Source of the DNA: Phycisphaerae bacterium
Lineage (GTDB): Bacteria; Planctomycetota; Phycisphaerae; Phycisphaerales; Phycisphaeraceae
Assembly (NCBI GenBank): GCA_030426385.1
Contig: JAUHYI010000002.1
Coordinates: 100,155-164,154 of the forward strand
Reading direction: 5' to 3'
Length of the DNA: 64,000 nt
Of the stretch, positions 27,370 to 35,798 are shown piece after piece. How positions within the stretch are numbered: position 1 is the first letter of the stretch; every line of letters begins with the position of its first letter. The position numbers were made by a program, and so were the translations under genes. Under the pieces are notes generated by a model, which worked only from the letters and a program-made list of their open reading frames with translations, searched no databases and had not been told where the DNA came from.

Positions 27370-30300
27370 CAAATAGCTCCGATTATTCCAGATCGTTCAA
27401 TATTGGCGTCAATCATGCCGTTAAATCTCTCCAAAATTTCACTTTCAAAATCCTCCTGCATGTCCCACACATCGCAAAACTCCGCGAATGCCCAGCGGCC
27501 GAAGGTGCCCAGGTGATTGACGCCGGGAATCCAGTAGGTGTCCATGGTGGACTTCTTTTCTTTGGCATCTTCGCGGCGATAGCCTTTGATCTCGACGATC
27601 AGGTTGAGCAGGTCGCCGGCGGATGCGTCGCCATGGCCATCGTCGATGCGGACGATGAAGTCGGGGATATAGGTGCGTGTTTGTGAGCCAAACTGGTAGG
27701 GAACCTCAAGGCCGAGATTATGGTTTTTGACGTAGCTGACGACTCGTGGATGGGCTTCGGCGACGCGGCAGAATTCGGCTTCCCAGTCACTGTCGAGGAC
27801 AATCCAGTTGATGTGGCATTTGGGAGGTGGGCCGGCGGTGTCCCAGCGATGCAGGCGAGAGGTGTTGAACTGCACGTGTGTGGTGGAGCCGATGGGGTTG
27901 TACGGATCGAGGATTGCTTTGATGGGACGGGTGCCGATGAAGTGGCGGGTGATGGCTGCTGCGATGCGGTTACAGGCGAGCTCCGCCAGGGCGGGATACA
28001 AAATTTGGGCGGGATAAGTCTGGCCTCGGCATACCAAGTGATTGTCAAGCCATAGACGCGTGACACGTTTGAGTTGGCCGAAGAGGTGGAGTTCCATGTC
28101 GCCATTGTTGTCGCGGAACTTGGTTTCGAGCAAGTGTTTGGTCAGGCGCATGAGAATAGTGGAGCGACGGACGTCTCGTGTATGAGAGAGTGTGAGGTCG
28201 GCGCTTTCGCCGATGATGCCTTGGTTTTGCGTGATGGAGGGACCGATGGCCTCAGGCGTGAGTTCGAATGTTGAATCGTCATTGAAGTCGGCCTGAATTT
28301 CTTCGTCGGGTAACTCGACGCGATAGCCTTCAACGCGAGGGAACGAAATCTCCAGGTGATCACGTTCGGGGCTGACGGCCTTAACCCGATAGACATTGAC
28401 AGGACCCGTAGGCGGCGCGATAACGGGTTTGGCAGTGAAATCAAACGGAATACCAAGGACGTCGGCATACTCGACGTTGAAGAGGCCTTCATCATTGAGG
28501 CTGTATGACAGTCGGCGAAGCGCCCGGCCAATGACCTGTTCACATAGCAACTGTGTGCCGAATGCACGCACACCGAGGATATGCGTGACGGTATTGGCGT
28601 CCCAGCCTTCGGTGAGCATGGAGACCGAAACGACGCAGCGAATGCCGCCGCCGAGCTTGCCGGCTTTGCCGACGGTGTTCATGACTTCGCGGAGCAGGTC
28701 CTGATCCGTGATGGCGTCAGCCTCTTTGCGATTGCCAGTACGTACCATGATTTCATGGCGGAACTGCTCAATTTCTGATGAGGCCATTTTACGAAAATTG
28801 CTATCCAGTGCATCACCGGATTCGAGCTGTTCGCTGTCAATCAGCAGTGTGTTCGGGCGTGCAAGCGGATTGCCGTATTCGTCGTAGTTTCGAAACAGTT
28901 CGAGACGACCATTGACCACCGAAGAACTGCCATCATCGTTTTCGCGTTCGAATCCAGAGATGTAGTCATAGATCAACTTGGAAGATGCGGTGTTGTTGCA
29001 AACCACGATAAAGCATGGTGGGACATCAATGCCTGCGTCTTGCCACAGCTTGTATGTTTTTTCGTAATGTCCGTAAAGGGCATCAAGTGCGGTGTAAAGA
29101 GGGGTCGGCAACGCAAGCGGATCAAGCTGTTTTGATTTGGCACGTCCCTTACGCGGCATGTCTTTGCCGATGTAGTCCCACAGTACGCGAAACATAGGCA
29201 TGTCATCGCGCTTGATGATGTTGTTGTCAGCGACAGGAACACGTGGGAGTTTTACAATACCGCATTCAATGGCGTCCATGAGCGAGAAGTCGCTCATCGT
29301 CCAAGGGAATAACGTCCCTTCGCCGTAACCCGATCCGCGTAGAAAGAAAGGCGTGGCTGACAGATCAAAAACTCGCTGCAATCCAATTTTGCGTTGAATG
29401 GCTTCCAGGCCATTGATCCATACGCGGGCGGTCTTGTTGTTTTTGTCGGCTTCGTCCTTGGCGTCGCCTTTTAGTGTGCCTTCGTCACTGTCGTCGGGTT
29501 TCTCACGATAGCAGTGGTGGGCTTCGTCATTGATTACCAGGACATTCTTCATACCCATCAATTCGGGAATGACACGCTGTAGCATTTGACCCTCAGTTTC
29601 CTGAGTGTCAAGCGGTTCACCTCGGCCTTGTAGCAGTGATCGTCCGCCCTTAGATATGTCGATTTTTTCGCGCAGCATGAATGCGTGATAATTAGTGATG
29701 ACGATTTTTGCCCGGTCCATATCGCCGAGCATGTCGGTTGGGACCAATTCATGAGCTTTGTAATAACTCTCAGGATCATTCGGAAGCAATACGCGAAGAC
29801 GATCTCGAATCGTCAATCCTGGCGCAACTAACAAGAAACCCCTGGTGAAGCGATTGCTATTGGGCCGGCGCACGGCGTTGATCGTTTGCCAGGCGATGAG
29901 CATCGCCATGACGGTGGTTTTGCCTGCACCCGTAGCGAGCTTGAGTGCAAGGCGATTGAGTCCAGGATTCGATGCATCGTTGGCGGCCTGAATGTGATCA
30001 AGAAATTGACGACCTTTTTTACCTTCTTTCGGAGCCACTTCGGTAAGCCAGATCGCGGTTTCAACAGCTTCAATCTGGCAAAAAAATGGCCTGCGGTCAT
30101 TGAATTTATGATGCCGCCAGTGCTGCAACAGGCGGGCCGTTTCTGGCGTGACCTGCCATTGATCCGATCTTGGCCACGCTCGCCACTTATCGACTTCTTG
30201 ACGCAGCGCATTGATGATCGGATTTTCGTCGTATTGTTGTTTTTGTGTGGACAGGCCGGCTTCGTCAGCAAACACCAAGTCCTGTTGGTTGTCCGACTTT

Positions 30301-30461
30301 TTGCGACTTTTGGGCTTTGGGATTGGTGTGAGAAATTCCGCCCGTCGGCGTTGTTCTCGAATCTCGGACGTGGGCTGACCGGCATGGTCTAAAACCCAAT
30401 GTTTCGCCGGATGTTCGTATGGTGAATTGAGAATGGGCTTCTCAAAAAATTCGATGGACAC
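27369..30461 (-). CDS. res: Type III-like restriction helicase-endonuclease (Res)
   Basis: The protein has 1030 residues, normal for the family. The superfamily 2 motor has LATGAGKTTVMAMLIAW (Walker A, near 178), VINDEAHHCYRE (motif II, near 312), FDLSATPFFLRGSGY and CEQVIGRALRR (motif VI). A C-terminal PD-(D/E)xK nuclease is visible as YIPDFIVRIDD (near 930) and LIVEIKGYR (near 957), in a region that starts DWEAEFCRVAEAHPRVVSYVKN. It should translocate on DNA and cut unmethylated sites with the Mod partner. The start is GTG at 30461 with GGGGGA about eight bases upstream. It is the first gene of the operon, so the operon promoter should lie in 30462-30700. Confidence 0.93.
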   Translation of the reverse strand: MSIEFFEKPILNSPYEHPAKHWVLDHAGQPTSEIREQRRRAEFLTPIPKPKSRKKSDNQQDLVFADEAGLSTQKQQYDENPIINALRQEVDKWRAWPRSDQWQVTPETARLLQHWRHHKFNDRRPFFCQIEAVETAIWLTEVAPKEGKKGRQFLDHIQAANDASNPGLNRLALKLATGAGKTTVMAMLIAWQTINAVRRPNSNRFTRGFLLVAPGLTIRDRLRVLLPNDPESYYKAHELVPTDMLGDMDRAKIVITNYHAFMLREKIDISKGGRSLLQGRGEPLDTQETEGQMLQRVIPELMGMKNVLVINDEAHHCYREKPDDSDEGTLKGDAKDEADKNNKTARVWINGLEAIQRKIGLQRVFDLSATPFFLRGSGYGEGTLFPWTMSDFSLMDAIECGIVKLPRVPVADNNIIKRDDMPMFRVLWDYIGKDMPRKGRAKSKQLDPLALPTPLYTALDALYGHYEKTYKLWQDAGIDVPPCFIVVCNNTASSKLIYDYISGFERENDDGSSSVVNGRLELFRNYDEYGNPLARPNTLLIDSEQLESGDALDSNFRKMASSEIEQFRHEIMVRTGNRKEADAITDQDLLREVMNTVGKAGKLGGGIRCVVSVSMLTEGWDANTVTHILGVRAFGTQLLCEQVIGRALRRLSYSLNDEGLFNVEYADVLGIPFDFTAKPVIAPPTGPVNVYRVKAVSPERDHLEISFPRVEGYRVELPDEEIQADFNDDSTFELTPEAIGPSITQNQGIIGESADLTLSHTRDVRRSTILMRLTKHLLETKFRDNNGDMELHLFGQLKRVTRLWLDNHLVCRGQTYPAQILYPALAELACNRIAAAITRHFIGTRPIKAILDPYNPIGSTTHVQFNTSRLHRWDTAGPPPKCHINWIVLDSDWEAEFCRVAEAHPRVVSYVKNHNLGLEVPYQFGSQTRTYIPDFIVRIDDGHGDASAGDLLNLIVEIKGYRREDAKEKKSTMDTYWIPGVNHLGTFGRWAFAEFCDVWDMQEDFESEILERFNGMIDANIERSGIIGAI

Positions 30462-30960
30462 GCGAGTATCCCCCGTAAATGGAGTGCTGAATTTGAGAAC
30501 TACGCCGCAGCGTTTCGAAGCAACGCGTCAACGCTACTATTGGGAATGGGGGGAATGCGTCCCCGGCAAATCCTTCAAGCCATTTAGTTTAATCCATCTC
30601 GTTGATAGCAGCTAATTTAATGAACGATGCATCCTCCGTGGATGCCATTTGAGCTGATCAGGATTTTTCAAAATCCAACCTGCCCAACTCCTATAACATC
30701 AAGAAATAAAAACACTTGCCATTGGACTGATTGGTAAAAAACGTATAATTGTTTATGTTTTATTGGCTTAAAAGGATGATCTGTGCTCAATATCTGATGT
30801 TATGGGGGTTGCTAGCTTTTTAGGGTGGATCTTATTAACCCCATATTTTGAAATGGGATGCTTGCAAAAAGGTTTAACTACGGAAAAAATTCCGCATGTG
30901 ACGCCGATAAGGCACATGTGAGATAATATTTTCACTGATTCATGGAGTATATTAGAACCT
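30462..30960. other. Divergent promoter region between res and the STGPR-type gene
   Basis: This 499-base gap separates two divergent genes and must hold both promoters. It has a small hairpin GCATCC-TCCGT-GGATGC at 30629-30645 and an AT-rich stretch from 30690 to 30780 (AACGTATAATTGTTTATG). A second imperfect hairpin (CATGT...GCC-GATAA-GGC-ACATG) lies at 30895-30918, just before the plus-strand gene. I see no further gene. Confidence 0.4.
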
Positions 30961-32064
30961 ATGACCAGCTTGGCCACCACGATGCGAAATCGTCGCAATG
31001 CCCAGCGCAGCACCGGCCCACGCAGTGCTGCTGGTAAGGCGGTGGCGCGGCGCAACAGCCTGAAGCACGGCTTGACGGCCAATCCGGCCGTAGGAGTGGT
31101 GGAAGACGCCGGCGCTTATGAGAATTTTTACGCCCGGCTGATTGAACAGATTCAACCGCAATGCCTGATCGAGCAATGTCTGGTGGATCGTATCGCGGTG
31201 AGTCTTTGGCGACTCTATCGGGCGATGCGTGCGGAGACAGCCGTGACGGGGTTGGCGGTGTCGTCCATAAAACCTATGCGTGAGGATGTACAGGCATGGA
31301 TTCGGGACATTCATGAGGCATGGCAACCGCGCCTGGTTCAAATCACGGATCGAGCCGAAATTCGGGAGGCAGTTAAGCGTCACGAAATTGAACCAGGACA
31401 AACACTGGTACGCACCATGCGTCCTGGTTTACGCAGCTTGCAACGCATGTTTGATCGCAAAATCATGGCGTCAGCTAGCGGGTTGTCAGCGGTGATCCTG
31501 ATGACCCAGAATTTTTATGATCGGCTGTCCGCGCAGGATCAGCGAATGGCCTGGATGGAGGTTGAAATCTTTGCCTGGTTGCTGGGGGTGCCCGTGCACT
31601 GTTTCCCATTGATCGTGGATGATCCTTCGCCGGCGTCAAGTGATGGTGGCCCTGCCAGCCTGCTCCAGCAGATCGAACACGCCAATCGGCGAGATGCTGG
31701 ACAACCGATTTCACCAGCGTTGAGCGGGCACATCGAAAGTCGCCTGGCGATGTTTCAACAGCAAAGATGCGTGGTGGCTGATCCCTCATGCGAGGCTGAG
31801 CATCGCGGTCAACAGGAATCAGCCCTGCTGCCTGAGGCCCCGATACTCGATCGCTTATTGCGCTATGAGACGCATGCAGAACGCAGTCTGATGAAAAGTC
31901 TTGAGCAGTTGGCCAATCTTCGTGGCACATCGGTTGATGCCATGAAATCCCGGTATTTCAGCGAAAATCTGTTTGCACTTCAGGCTGACGCGGCCGGCAA
32001 TGGTTGGAACGAAAACACGCTGTTCGGCCAACTCGATTCTGCGAAACGAAGCCAGATGAATTGA
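30961..32064 (+). CDS. Planctomycete STGPR-type protein of unknown function
   Basis: The protein has 367 residues. It starts with NRRNAQRSTGPRSAAGKAVA and then RRNSLKHGLTAN, a basic N-terminal motif that recurs in many proteins of Planctomycetota and some other phyla. The rest is helical, with a long Arg-rich segment at 85-180 and no catalytic motif that I can see. The basic head could bind nucleic acid. In other genomes such genes occur near mobile elements, but that is a general impression only. ATG at 30961 has GGAG some 14 bases upstream; the Met at 30982 is an alternative. Its TGA stop touches the left arm of a 19-bp inverted repeat. Confidence 0.75.
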   Translation: MTSLATTMRNRRNAQRSTGPRSAAGKAVARRNSLKHGLTANPAVGVVEDAGAYENFYARLIEQIQPQCLIEQCLVDRIAVSLWRLYRAMRAETAVTGLAVSSIKPMREDVQAWIRDIHEAWQPRLVQITDRAEIREAVKRHEIEPGQTLVRTMRPGLRSLQRMFDRKIMASASGLSAVILMTQNFYDRLSAQDQRMAWMEVEIFAWLLGVPVHCFPLIVDDPSPASSDGGPASLLQQIEHANRRDAGQPISPALSGHIESRLAMFQQQRCVVADPSCEAEHRGQQESALLPEAPILDRLLRYETHAERSLMKSLEQLANLRGTSVDAMKSRYFSENLFALQADAAGNGWNENTLFGQLDSAKRSQMN

Positions 32065-32171
32065 GTTAGTCCGTTAATCCGGCATTCGGACAGTGAGCAC
32101 AAAATTTTATTTATATACAGATGAGAACTTAAAAATATCTTTTTGTGGGACACCGGATTAACGGACTAACT
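32064..32171. repeat. 19-bp perfect inverted repeat between convergent genes
   Basis: AGTTAGTCCGTTAATCCGG (32064-32082) and CCGGATTAACGGACTAACT (32153-32171) are exact inverted copies with a 70-base AT-rich spacer. The stops of both convergent genes lie in the arms. It could form a long-looped terminator or cruciform, or be the trace of an inserted sequence. Confidence 0.85.
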
Positions 32172-34072
32172 GGATTAACCTGCGATTCGGCCGCCACCAC
32201 CTTCCCTTTGGGCCACCTTTTTGGCCCTCGGGAGCTTGGCATTCAATCAAATACCCACAATCAACCAGTTTTTCTGCAACGGCATCAAAGTCAGTTGCCC
32301 TGTCACCTCCTAGGATAGGACGCAATGCACGCCACCATTTCGTACGACAAAGAACGCCTTGTGGCCAACCTACCATATCGAAATGTTGTACGACTTTTGC
32401 CGCAATTCCGACACGGTCATGTGCACTCATCAATTTATGGGCATGAATGGCATGAGGGATCAAGCTGCGTCCAAGGATTACTGCACGTTCCATGACATCA
32501 ATACTCACAGGATATAAACCAGCGTCTTTATCATGTTCACCGCAATGTATGACGCCAGCAATCCTTGCCACCATGCCAGGTAATTTGCTCGCCCATGGCT
32601 TGATTGCCATACAGGTCCCCATGAGGGGCCAATCTTGGCTCAATTTCACGTTGAAACGATTTCCATAGGTCATAAGCCTCATCGCTTAACGAGAGTGATG
32701 TGGGATCACCGTCAAACTCATAGGCTTCATTGGCTAGTTTTGTCATCCATTTTTCGTATGACTCGTGGACTGCCACATCAATTCGCTTTGGTTCAAGTCG
32801 GCGACTGCCCATGTTGCTTTGCGGAAACAGCCAGATAAAGCGTGCAACCAAGCCCCGGTCGATAAAACCTCTCTTTTTGCCAAGCGACGCGACAACACTG
32901 GGTTGGGGTGACACCACGATTGACAAACGAGGTTTTGATAAAAATACCGGATCATCACGAGAAATGCGGTTAACCGTATGTGGTTCAGCATCAGCACACT
33001 TCAATATCAGATCAATCTCGGCCACAGAATTTTCACCCCAGCGTCCACACATATTGTCGAAACATCCGCCTTCACTGGAAATCAGTAACGATGCTTCATT
33101 GTTTGCCTGAAGTACAGATACCAGCGCTGCCTCGGTAAAATCACTGACAATGGTCTGGGGCAGCGTGTCAACCGGTGGCAATGAATTTTTGATCTCATCA
33201 ATTTCTGTTTTGATCAATTCACGTTCTTCATCATCAGCTCGTCCCGTTTTTGCGTATTGACGTTCTAACGCCTTGAGTCGTCGCTCATCCAGACCCCGTG
33301 ACTCCATAACACCCTTGCGTTTTTCGGCTGCTATTTTTCGTGTTTCATGCTGGTGCCTGAACAAAGGATTGGCAATTGCCTTTTGCACGCTTGACTTACG
33401 TTCGCCACTATCCATGGCAACCGCACAGTAGAGCGAGAGAGGTTGGTTATGACCAGGATCATCCGTAATCACGTAGCGCCGCTGAAACAAGGATGCAAGT
33501 AATCCCAGAATCTGCATCGCCACCATTCCCTGAGGAACTTCAGCCCAAACGGCTATCTCACGAGCAAACCTTTCTGCCTGTGGTGGCAAAAAATCTGGCG
33601 AGATATTCGGTGGAAATTTATCGTCGATCGGAACGATTGGAGGATCGTCAATTTCGCAGAGCGCCAGGGGTCTGGTATGCTCCATTAAAAACCGAAAATC
33701 TGCATCCGTATTTCCCAGGCTGACCCAGTCAGCCAAGCAATTGGCACCATCTGGCAATGCGACCCAGCGAACAGAAGCAGCAACACCAACCAATGCGCCG
33801 ACAATACTCTCCAACTGATTTTGAGACCGCCCAAAATCAGCTGGCGCAGCTGTAATCACATGTCGTCCCTCAAATTGTGTGATCAGTGCATTGATGGTGT
33901 TCGGATCATTAGATTTGACCCATATTGTGCAGAAACCAATTTCATGGCCGGCGATCGCGCTTGCTTCATCAAGCACAAGAATAACTGGGCATGCGATATT
34001 GCTGCCGTCCTTGTGTCCCATGGGTATAGGCGACCATAAATCTTTGTGCGATGGTGTGAGGTTGGTCGTCAT
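32158..34072 (-). pseudogene. DUF3987-type primase/helicase-like protein, frameshifted
   Basis: Two overlapping minus-strand frames together make one DUF3987 protein of about 640 residues. The first (34072 to 32537) carries LFQRRYVITDDPGHNQPLSLYCAVAMDSGERKSS, then LLISSEGGCFDNMCGRWGE and LSIVVSPQPSVV, as in this family of replication-linked proteins of mobile elements. It ends REIEPRLAPHGDLYGNQ and then runs into unrelated residues. The family sequence resumes in the next frame as PWASKLPGMVARIAGVIHCGEH and runs to the stop at 32158. The switch lies near 32595-32625 and needs a +1 shift. There is no obvious slippery run, so mutation or a read error is likelier than programmed shifting. The start is ATGA-coupled to the small gene upstream. 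Confidence 0.78.
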
Positions 34073-34290
34073 TGACTAACCACCTCCTCAATCTGATTGG
34101 GCCATGCATAATCGCCATGACTATGTTGCCCCATATAGCTATACGGGCACCCGACCACACTTTCCTTGTGTAGGAGATGACGTGTTCTCCAGCAGCATGT
34201 TGAATTGACAGCGAACACGGCACACATCAACTCGCAATGGCCTGATACAGATTCCGTATGGATATGGTTGGTTGTTCTCTGTAAAATCAT
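34069..34290 (-). CDS. Small protein coupled to the DUF3987 gene
   Basis: The protein has 73 residues and starts MILQRTTNHIHTES at ATG 34290, with GAGG nine bases upstream. Its TGA overlaps the ATG of the DUF3987 gene (ATGA), which supports it being real. It holds several Cys and His residues (HCELMCAV, NSTCCWRTRHLLH, GCPYSYMGQHSHG) that could bind metal. I do not recognise a family. Confidence 0.55.
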   Translation of the reverse strand: MILQRTTNHIHTESVSGHCELMCAVFAVNSTCCWRTRHLLHKESVVGCPYSYMGQHSHGDYAWPNQIEEVVSQ

Positions 34291-34369
34291 TGTGGATTCC
34301 TCAACCTCGCGCAATATGGGTGGCAGCCCTAGCGCGGGGTTTTTTATTGGTGGTGGTCAATGAACCGAA

Positions 34370-34576
34370 TCAAACAGACGCAGGACGAACGGTCCGGGAT
34401 TCCAGAAACTGGTCCAGATCAGCACGCCGATACCGCACGGATCGACCGACTCGGATAAACGGGATCGGGTATCGCTTTGTGCTTGCCCAGGTATCGAGAG
34501 TGGTCCGTTTAACACCCAGATATTTCGCCGCTTCGTCCCGGGTGAGAAGTTCTGGGCGGGGTCGTGTTTTATCCAT
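34370..34576 (-). CDS. Excisionase/AlpA-like helix-turn-helix protein
   Basis: The protein has 68 residues. I start it at ATG 34576 because AGGAG lies eight bases upstream; an in-frame extension to 34657 looks unlike the family. The sequence LLTRDEAAKYLGVKRTTLDTWA, then IPFIRVGRSVRYRRADLDQFL, is the MerR-like winged helix of the excisionase (HTH_17) type. Such proteins bend DNA and steer integrase towards excision, or act as regulators of the element. It lies between the integrase and the DUF3987 gene, a usual place for a recombination directionality factor. Confidence 0.85.
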   Translation of the reverse strand: MDKTRPRPELLTRDEAAKYLGVKRTTLDTWASTKRYPIPFIRVGRSVRYRRADLDQFLESRTVRPASV

Positions 34577-34751
34577 TTCAGCTGCTCCTAAGAAAACGAA
34601 ATGAGGTCCCATACAGAGCAAGCAATTTTTCGTTATCTTTTCGTTGTAGAACCCCACTCACAATGAAACTACAAACATAACCCTTGTGTTTACAGGGGTT
34701 ATGGGGTATGAAAACTTTTTTGATTGACGTTGAAAGTTCGTACAGATTTCG

Positions 34752-35399
34752 TTAGGACTTATCGAAATTCGTAAGTCGTGCATTTCCTCGAAGTGCCTTT
34801 TCATTCGCTGCAGCCCTGGCCTTTTGTGCTTTTCTTTGATTCTTCCAAGCTGCGGTACTACTCACCGTGCTCGGAGAAAGGCCAGTCGCCTGAATAATTT
34901 CACGCGGCGCAATATCCAAGCGTCCTTTTTGTTTAGCGATATAACCCGCAACCATATCGTTAGCTTTTCCGTGACCTCGCCGCTTTGGAGTTCGTTTGTG
35001 ATCAGAGGATTGCTGAACGTTGTCTTTTGCTTCAGCTTGAGAATCAACCGAATCGGCCGTTGTTCTATCTGGAAAATCAGACTTATCATGTTTCGCCAAG
35101 TCTTCACACAACTCTTTCAGGGCTACTGGATCATCAAGATCGACTGAGCTCTGGAAAAGGGTTGACTCGAGAGACGGCGCTACTGTTTTCAAAGCGATCA
35201 GGCGATCAACCGCATCCTGACAGATAATCTCAAAGTAACGCAAATTTTTTTTGTTGTTTTTGGACATTCCGTGCCCGAGTGGAACGCCGCTATTTAATAC
35301 TTCTGATCGTCGTTTTTCCATCCACTCAACTCTGGTCGAAAGCCAGAAAGCAATGTATTTGGGAGAATCCAAGGGTTCAGGCACCGAACGACTTGCCAC
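34752..35399 (-). CDS. Hypothetical protein with C-terminal HTH-like segment
   Basis: The frame has 215 residues from GTG 35399. The N-terminal part (SVPEPLDSPKYIAFWLSTRVEWMEKRR) and LRYFEIICQDAVDRLIAL are helical. The middle is acidic and probably unstructured. The C-terminal part has DIAPREIIQATGLSPSTVSSTAAW, which looks like a winged helix, then an Ala/Arg-rich tail. The GTG has no ribosome site, and the frame is open back to a stop about 18 bases before it. The gene overlaps the next minus-strand frame (35294-35557) by 106 bases. The two may once have been a single gene. Confidence 0.55.
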   Translation of the reverse strand: MASRSVPEPLDSPKYIAFWLSTRVEWMEKRRSEVLNSGVPLGHGMSKNNKKNLRYFEIICQDAVDRLIALKTVAPSLESTLFQSSVDLDDPVALKELCEDLAKHDKSDFPDRTTADSVDSQAEAKDNVQQSSDHKRTPKRRGHGKANDMVAGYIAKQKGRLDIAPREIIQATGLSPSTVSSTAAWKNQRKAQKARAAANEKALRGNARLTNFDKS

Positions 35400-35557
35400 A
35401 AATGCAGCAATTCCAAATCAGCTTGATTTTTGTTGTAAATCGCCCAATCAATTTTTTCGTCAATCGGACGGACAAGTCGGTTTAACTCCGACAGATAATG
35501 ATCGACGGCTGCTGCATGGCGCAGCAACGCTTCGCGTTCGTGGTATGGCAAATTCAT
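35294..35557 (-). CDS. Small hypothetical protein, possibly 5' part of a frameshifted gene
   Basis: The frame has 87 residues and starts MNLPYHEREALLRHAAAVDHY at ATG 35557. The first 50 residues look like a real helical protein (LNRLVRPIDEKIDWAIYNKNQADLELLHL written in two helices). The last 35 residues overlap the other frame and look less natural. A +1 shift near 35400-35420 would join it to the 215-residue frame and give a protein of about 265 residues. It is the first frame downstream of the integrase in this direction. Confidence 0.45.
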   Translation of the reverse strand: MNLPYHEREALLRHAAAVDHYLSELNRLVRPIDEKIDWAIYNKNQADLELLHLWQVVRCLNPWILPNTLLSGFRPELSGWKNDDQKY

Positions 35558-35582
35558 AGTTCACCCTTTCACCGGTTTCACC

Positions 35583-35619
35583 CGATCCGCCACCACCGGG
35601 TGATAGTGGAGACGGATCG
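35583..35619. repeat. Inverted repeat near the integrase
   Basis: CGATCCG (35583-35589) and CGGATCG (35613-35619) are inverted arms, with inner CCAC/GTGG pairing. It lies in the 241-base gap between the small gene and the integrase stop. It may be a terminator without a T run or a protein site. The rest of the gap is AT-rich and shows nothing else. Confidence 0.4.
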
Positions 35620-35798
35620 AGCCGCACGAGAGCTACTCGTACGCCGGCCTAGAAATTTTACACTTAAATGCCCGTGTTCTGATTTGTCCTAAAAATCATG
35701 AAAATATGACATTCCGATGTTAATTCCCTCAAATCGGGATTATTTTATATTTGGGGTCACGCCGTTAGATCACAGATGAATCGATGTGAAACCAAGCC

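Noticed and set aside
12478..30461. A DISARM or BREX system
   Set aside because: An SNF2 helicase and a methyltransferase are present, but I find no DrmA, DrmB (DUF1998), DrmC, BrxC, PglZ or BrxL-like protein.
34311..34346. A rho-independent terminator at CCCTAGCGCGGGGTTTTTT
   Set aside because: The stem is only three to four pairs and no plus-strand gene ends before it; too weak to list.
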